Of a stretch of DNA of 17,698 nt, positions 14,804 to 17,698 are shown piece by piece. The notes under the pieces are model-generated. The model was not told the DNA's origin. It worked only from the letters and a program-made list of their open reading frames with translations, and did not search any database. Source of the stretch: CALJGI01 sp047618115. Its GTDB lineage: Bacteria > Pseudomonadota > Gammaproteobacteria > Pseudomonadales > Halieaceae. Every line of letters starts with the position of its first letter. Position 1 is the stretch's first letter. A program made the translations under genes and the position numbers. The stretch lies in contig JBLHKV010000047.1 in NCBI GenBank assembly GCA_047618115.1, forward strand, positions 1-17,698, read 5' to 3'.

Positions 14804-14809
14804 TGCTAT

Positions 14810-15256
14810 TTAAGGTTCCACCTTGAATTCCGACTCGGCAGGAGGCAGCCAGGTGTCGACAAGGTTCGCCAGAATTTCAAGTGAGACCGGCTTCGTCAGG
14901 AAGTCATCCATGCCAGCCGCGATACAACGTTTGTCCTCGCCGTGCATGGCATTGGCAGTCAATGCCAATATAGGTAGGTGCTCGGATTCCACTTCTTCTG
15001 CGCGGATCGCCCTAGTCAATTGATAACCATCCATCAAAGGCATGTGGATATCACTGAGCAGTAGCCCATAATCAAACTCGCGCCACGCATGCAAGGCTTG
15101 TAATCCGTCACAGACAAGATCGGAGCTATGACCGAGCCTGCTAAGCTGGTGCATAATCAACTTCTGATTGAGCGGATTATCCTCGGCCACCAGGATCACG
15201 CGGCTCCGCGACGCTAATGGGTTGTGGCCAGGCAATTTTTGGAGCGCGTTGGGCAT
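14810..15256 (-). CDS. Stand-alone receiver-domain protein
   Basis: A 148-residue single receiver with no output domain: acidic Glu25/Asp26 in LVAEDNPLNQ, acceptor Asp69 in LSDIHMPLMDG, Thr100 in LALTANAM, Lys122 in DFLTKPVS. The AEDNxxNQ, LTANAM and GMDDFLTKP wording is that of receivers fused to hybrid kinases, and it resembles the last receiver of the kinase at 8845-12177 more than free CheY-type proteins. I chose ATG 15256 because GGAG lies 8 bases upstream. A longer frame exists only because the heptamer tract upstream is translatable. It may be a detached receiver from a broken hybrid kinase, or a phosphate shuttle. Confidence 0.85.
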   Translation of the reverse strand: MPNALQKLPGHNPLASRSRVILVAEDNPLNQKLIMHQLSRLGHSSDLVCDGLQALHAWREFDYGLLLSDIHMPLMDGYQLTRAIRAEEVESEHLPILALTANAMHGEDKRCIAAGMDDFLTKPVSLEILANLVDTWLPPAESEFKVEP

Positions 15257-15314
15257 TAAAATATTCTCCGTTAAACGGTCTACTGCAAGCGAAAGGCGTC
15301 CCGAAGCGAGCCCA

Positions 15315-15349
15315 CCACCAGCCACCAGCCACCAGCCACCAGCCACCAG
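15315..15349. repeat. 7-base tandem repeat (CCACCAG)5
   Basis: Five exact, uninterrupted CCACCAG units (CTGGTGG on the minus strand) lie about 60 bases upstream of the stand-alone receiver start, inside its leader. On the minus strand the tract has no stop in the receiver frame, which creates a spurious N-terminal extension rich in Gly and Trp. It is prone to copy-number change. Confidence 0.9.
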
Positions 15350-15435
15350 TGATCATAGCTTCGAGACTACTAAATACTATCCAAGATAACCGTTTGAATC
15401 CAATCGCGAAATTCGTAATTAGGCTTAAGACCGAA

Positions 15436-15450
15436 TAGGGGAAACTCCTA
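15436..15450. promoter_or_regulatory. Operator-like dyad TAGGGGAAACTCCTA upstream of the stand-alone receiver
   Basis: Fourteen of 15 bases match the site at 8450-8464, and the flanking bases extend the palindrome to ATAGG...CCTAT. It lies 180 bases before the receiver start and beyond the end of the NarX-type kinase. Two near-identical 15-mers 7 kb apart, both beside two-component genes, are unlikely by chance, so a common regulator is inferred. Confidence 0.6.
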
Positions 15451-15512
15451 TAGAGCGTTACATAATACTCCCAATTTGGCCGTGGTTGCCGTTATCGGTG
15501 TAACTGACGCTG

Positions 15513-17120
15513 TTATCCGTTTACTTCTGGTGAGGGTGAATGAGGGAAGTAAGGTAATTTCATATAACAGCTCACTATAGTCCCCCGTCCGGCCACGTGA
15601 CTGCTATCGAGAGTTGCCGAAAGTAAGTCCGCCCGGTACTGCATGATTCTCCGTCCGATTCCCTCTGATCGCGATAAAGTTTGAGGCTTTAGGCTACCGT
15701 CGTCTTTGACAGACACTAGCAGTAGGTCTCTTTCGAGCGTAACATTGATATCGATTCGGGTAGGACTCGCATGTCGCACCGCATTGCTTACCGCCTCCCG
15801 GACGATGTGGTACAACGATAGAATCGACGCTTTCGAGAGAATATCAATTGGCTCTCCAATCTGGACAACACAGCGCACGTCGTACATTTCCTCAGTACGA
15901 AGGGCCAGTGCAGTAAGAGTCGATGCAAAGCTGACGGACTCTAGCTCGACGGGATAAAAAGACTGGGAGAGATTGCGAGCTTTTTTTGTTGCGTCAGCAA
16001 TGAGGTTGGCCATCAAATTTACTCGTTCGGCTTCAAGCTTCAATCCTTTTTTACCAAGGGTTTGCGCCAGTTCTTCCGCCATAAACCCAATCCCGGTCAG
16101 CAACTGGCCCAGGTCGTCGTGAATTTCAATGCCAAGACGCCGTCGCTCTTGCTCACTGATGTCAAGAATTTCTTGTTCCAGATTTTTGCGTTCGGTTATT
16201 TCGAGAGACATATAACCGACAGCCTTAGGTTGCCCCTCTGTAACGGCAATTGGGAAAAAAGAATCGAGGAACCAGCGATCCTTATCAGGTTGGTCCGGCA
16301 ACCTAGTGCAGTGGTCTCGTTGGGCTGACGGCTTACCCGTGTTAAACACATGAGTCAACTCGGGCATTAGGCTCGGTGCGGCATGCGGAAGCACTTCCAC
16401 AAATTTTTTGCCAAAATGACCTTCGATTGAAATCCCATTCATTTCAGCTAGCGTCGCATTGACTCGAGAGTAACGAAAGTCTGGGCCCACCAGAATCCCA
16501 ACACCAACGGTGAGATTGTCGACTAGCGAGTTGAGGTAGTCGTGACTTGTTATGAGCTCTTGTTCCATCACAATTCGTTGACTGATGTCAGTGATGACTA
16601 TCTGCGACCCATAGCACCCACCCTCAACGAGCATCGGAGTTGAGCTCAGCTCGACCCAGACCGGCCTGTCATTGCAGCTATGTATTCTTAATCGAATAAC
16701 GCTATGCAGATGTTCCACGGTGACTTTGCGGAAGTACAGAAAAAAGTTGTCTTGATCCATCCTGTCAAGAAAGTCATGGAAGTCTTTTCCTAGCAACACA
16801 GGGCGCTCAACACCCAACATGTCTGCCAGGGTAAGATTCACTTTGGTTATTACACCGCTGCTGTCAAGCGTTACGTAGCCAACCGGAGCAGTATCGTACA
16901 GATCTGCATAGCTTTGCTGCAGCGCAGAAAGACCTATTTGAGCTTTGTAAAGCTCATCATTCTGGAGCTCTAGTTCAATCTGATGTGATTGCAACTCGTG
17001 AACTAACTCAGAATGCTCTACTGCAGACAAGTCGCCGACTTTAACAGCGCGCAACTTCGCCGCTACATCCGCGCGTTTACGCAATTCTTCAAGCCGCTTC
17101 GCTTCGATATCTTGTGTCAT
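15513..17120 (-). CDS. PAS-PAS histidine kinase of the NarX/HisKA_3 type
   Basis: The 535-residue cytosolic sensor kinase starts at ATG 17120, with GAGG 7 bases upstream; a TTG two codons earlier is rejected. Residues 1-65 are helical and charged. PAS 1 (about 68-188) contains DLYDTAPVGYVTLDSSGVI and ITDISQR; PAS 2 (about 195-315) contains LVDNLTVGVGILV and LEITERK. The HisKA_3 dimerisation domain carries His334 in ERRRLGIEIHDDLGQLLTG. The ATPase has REAVSNAVRHA, VKDDG and GIGRRIMQYRADLLSA. No membrane segments are visible. This class normally phosphorylates NarL/FixJ-type regulators. None is adjacent on this strand, but two are at 6814 and 7688. Confidence 0.93.
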   Translation of the reverse strand: MTQDIEAKRLEELRKRADVAAKLRAVKVGDLSAVEHSELVHELQSHQIELELQNDELYKAQIGLSALQQSYADLYDTAPVGYVTLDSSGVITKVNLTLADMLGVERPVLLGKDFHDFLDRMDQDNFFLYFRKVTVEHLHSVIRLRIHSCNDRPVWVELSSTPMLVEGGCYGSQIVITDISQRIVMEQELITSHDYLNSLVDNLTVGVGILVGPDFRYSRVNATLAEMNGISIEGHFGKKFVEVLPHAAPSLMPELTHVFNTGKPSAQRDHCTRLPDQPDKDRWFLDSFFPIAVTEGQPKAVGYMSLEITERKNLEQEILDISEQERRRLGIEIHDDLGQLLTGIGFMAEELAQTLGKKGLKLEAERVNLMANLIADATKKARNLSQSFYPVELESVSFASTLTALALRTEEMYDVRCVVQIGEPIDILSKASILSLYHIVREAVSNAVRHASPTRIDINVTLERDLLLVSVKDDGSLKPQTLSRSEGIGRRIMQYRADLLSATLDSSHVAGRGTIVSCYMKLPYFPHSPSPEVNG

Positions 17121-17132
17121 TTTCAAACCTCA

Positions 17133-17149
17133 GATAGATTTCATCTATC
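17133..17149. repeat. Inverted repeat GATAGA-N5-TCTATC before the NarX-type kinase
   Basis: Perfect 6-base arms lie directly upstream of the GAGG ribosome site of the kinase at 15513-17120. It could be an operator or a small hairpin affecting translation. Confidence 0.4.
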
Positions 17150-17170
17150 CCTTACCTTACTGACAACATT

Positions 17171-17189
17171 CACAGGGTTTCTACCTGTG
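17171..17189. repeat. Inverted repeat CACAGG-N7-CCTGTG before the NarX-type kinase
   Basis: Perfect 6-base arms with a 7-base spacer, about 50 bases upstream of the kinase start and 39 bases centre-to-centre from the GATAGA dyad. The form is that of a dimeric-regulator site, but no regulator can be named. Confidence 0.4.
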
Positions 17190-17551
17190 TCTCACCATCA
17201 AATGTCGTCAGACCCTGTAGATTTTTGTATTGGAATGGGTAAAACCAAACCGGCTACCCAAACCAAATACCAGGAGAGTCGCGACCGGCTTGTGTCCAAG
17301 GCTCAAATTGATTCTGGTATGCAATTTGTTGCCCTACTACCATGATTACTTTGATTTTAACCCCCCACTCTAGCACCCACATAGCTAGAACGCGAACCGA
17401 CTCGACACACCGGCAGTCAGTCCTCTACTGTGCGTATTTAGCGTGAGCGACTACAATACTTGCCAGTAACCGCTACTCGGATGAATTACGCGTGAACCGC
17501 ATGAACAATCGAGGTTTTGCTCTGTTTCGCTGTACCTAACAAAAGGGAGAA
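17190..17551. other. Non-coding stretch at the right end
   Basis: I see no convincing gene, RNA or insertion sequence in these 362 bases. A plus-strand frame from 17013 to 17345 mostly overlaps the kinase start on the opposite strand and has no recognisable product. Confidence 0.5.
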
Positions 17552-17698
17552 ATGACTAAAACCAACAAGGCGGGCATCCAAGCGGCGTTGGAAGCCGCCA
17601 TGTCACGTATCAGCGTTGACGCATTTCCATTGTGTAATTTTCAGGATGCACCTCACCTTTTTTACCATTGCCAACTCCTTTCGTGCTTGAGCTGTAAG
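17552..17698 (+). CDS. Possible N-terminus of an unidentified protein, cut by the right edge
   Basis: An ATG preceded by AAAAGGGAGAA opens a frame that stays open for all 49 remaining codons: MTKTNKAGIQAALEAAMSRI, then SVDAFPLCNFQDAPHLFYHCQLLSCLSCK. The first twenty residues look helical. Four cysteines fall in the last 22. No family is recognised. The ribosome site is rather close to the ATG, and 49 open codons alone is weak evidence. Confidence 0.3.
   Translation, partial: MTKTNKAGIQAALEAAMSRISVDAFPLCNFQDAPHLFYHCQLLSCLSCK

Larger units (their letters stand above)
15257..15512 (-). promoter_or_regulatory. Leader region between the NarX-type kinase and the stand-alone receiver
   Basis: This 256-base non-coding stretch holds the dyad at 15436-15450 and the CCACCAG tract at 15315-15349. 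About 30 bases to the right of the dyad is CTCCCAAT, which also occurs 42 bases from the corresponding site at 7570, preceded in both by a GCGnTAC-like block. This suggests a shared promoter layout with the duplicated-regulator region. No -10/-35 pair could be fixed. Confidence 0.4.

Noticed and set aside
15257..15346. N-terminal extension of the stand-alone receiver (MAGGWWLVAGG...)
   Set aside because: It is translated heptamer repeat. The ATG at 15256 has a proper ribosome site and begins the natural receiver N-terminus.
17013..17345. 110-codon plus-strand frame
   Set aside because: Its first third is antisense to the well-supported kinase start, and the rest has no family features or ribosome site.
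1..17698. CRISPR arrays, tRNA or rRNA genes, transposases
   Set aside because: No spaced repeats, cloverleaf-type sequences, rRNA blocks or transposase motifs were seen.

Overview
The window looks like a chromosomal segment from a motile, probably aquatic or marine gammaproteobacterium. The evidence is the E. coli-like divergent layout of flgBCDEFG and flgA-flgM-flgN, sigma-54-type and sigma-28-type flagellar promoters, and many two-component and cyclic-di-GMP genes. I cannot name a genus.

Positions 1-5510 are flagellar. On the minus strand flgB, flgC, flgD, flgE, flgF and the first 47 codons of flgG form a tight operon for the proximal rod, hook cap, hook and distal rod. On the plus strand flgA (P-ring chaperone), flgM (anti-sigma-28) and flgN (hook-junction chaperone) diverge from it. 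The flgA/flgB gap carries a good sigma-54-like element facing flgA and a weaker one facing flgB. flgM has its own sigma-28-like element. A diguanylate cyclase gene (5750-6676) follows behind a near-perfect sigma-54 element, so it is probably co-expressed with flagella.

Positions 6800-13736 hold a signalling module on the plus strand. Two nearly identical NarL/FixJ-type response regulators lie in tandem, together with a duplicated downstream segment. After them come a large cytosolic hybrid histidine kinase (REC-PAS-GAF-HisKA-HATPase-degenerate REC-REC-HPt), a REC-EAL phosphodiesterase with an intact catalytic set, and a 98-residue lipoprotein with an HExxH motif, the last three closely packed. 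The content recalls RocS1/RocA1/RocR of Pseudomonas and VieSAB of Vibrio, but the kinase shows no periplasmic sensor domain.

Positions 13739-17120 hold a second cluster on the minus strand. In transcription order it has a PAS-PAS-HisKA_3 (NarX-type) kinase, a stand-alone receiver, a PAS-domain remnant, and a REC protein with an HD-GYP-associated N-terminal-like tail but no HD-GYP domain. A 15-bp dyad, TAGGGGAA(A/T)CTCCTA, occurs both downstream of the second regulator and upstream of the stand-alone receiver, with a diverged copy between the two regulators. This suggests that the duplicated regulators control both clusters, and that the orphan NarX-type kinase may be one of their phosphodonors. 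Two short tandem-repeat tracts (8-mer and 7-mer) lie beside these sites. The last 570 bases are mostly non-coding, with a possible truncated gene at the right edge.
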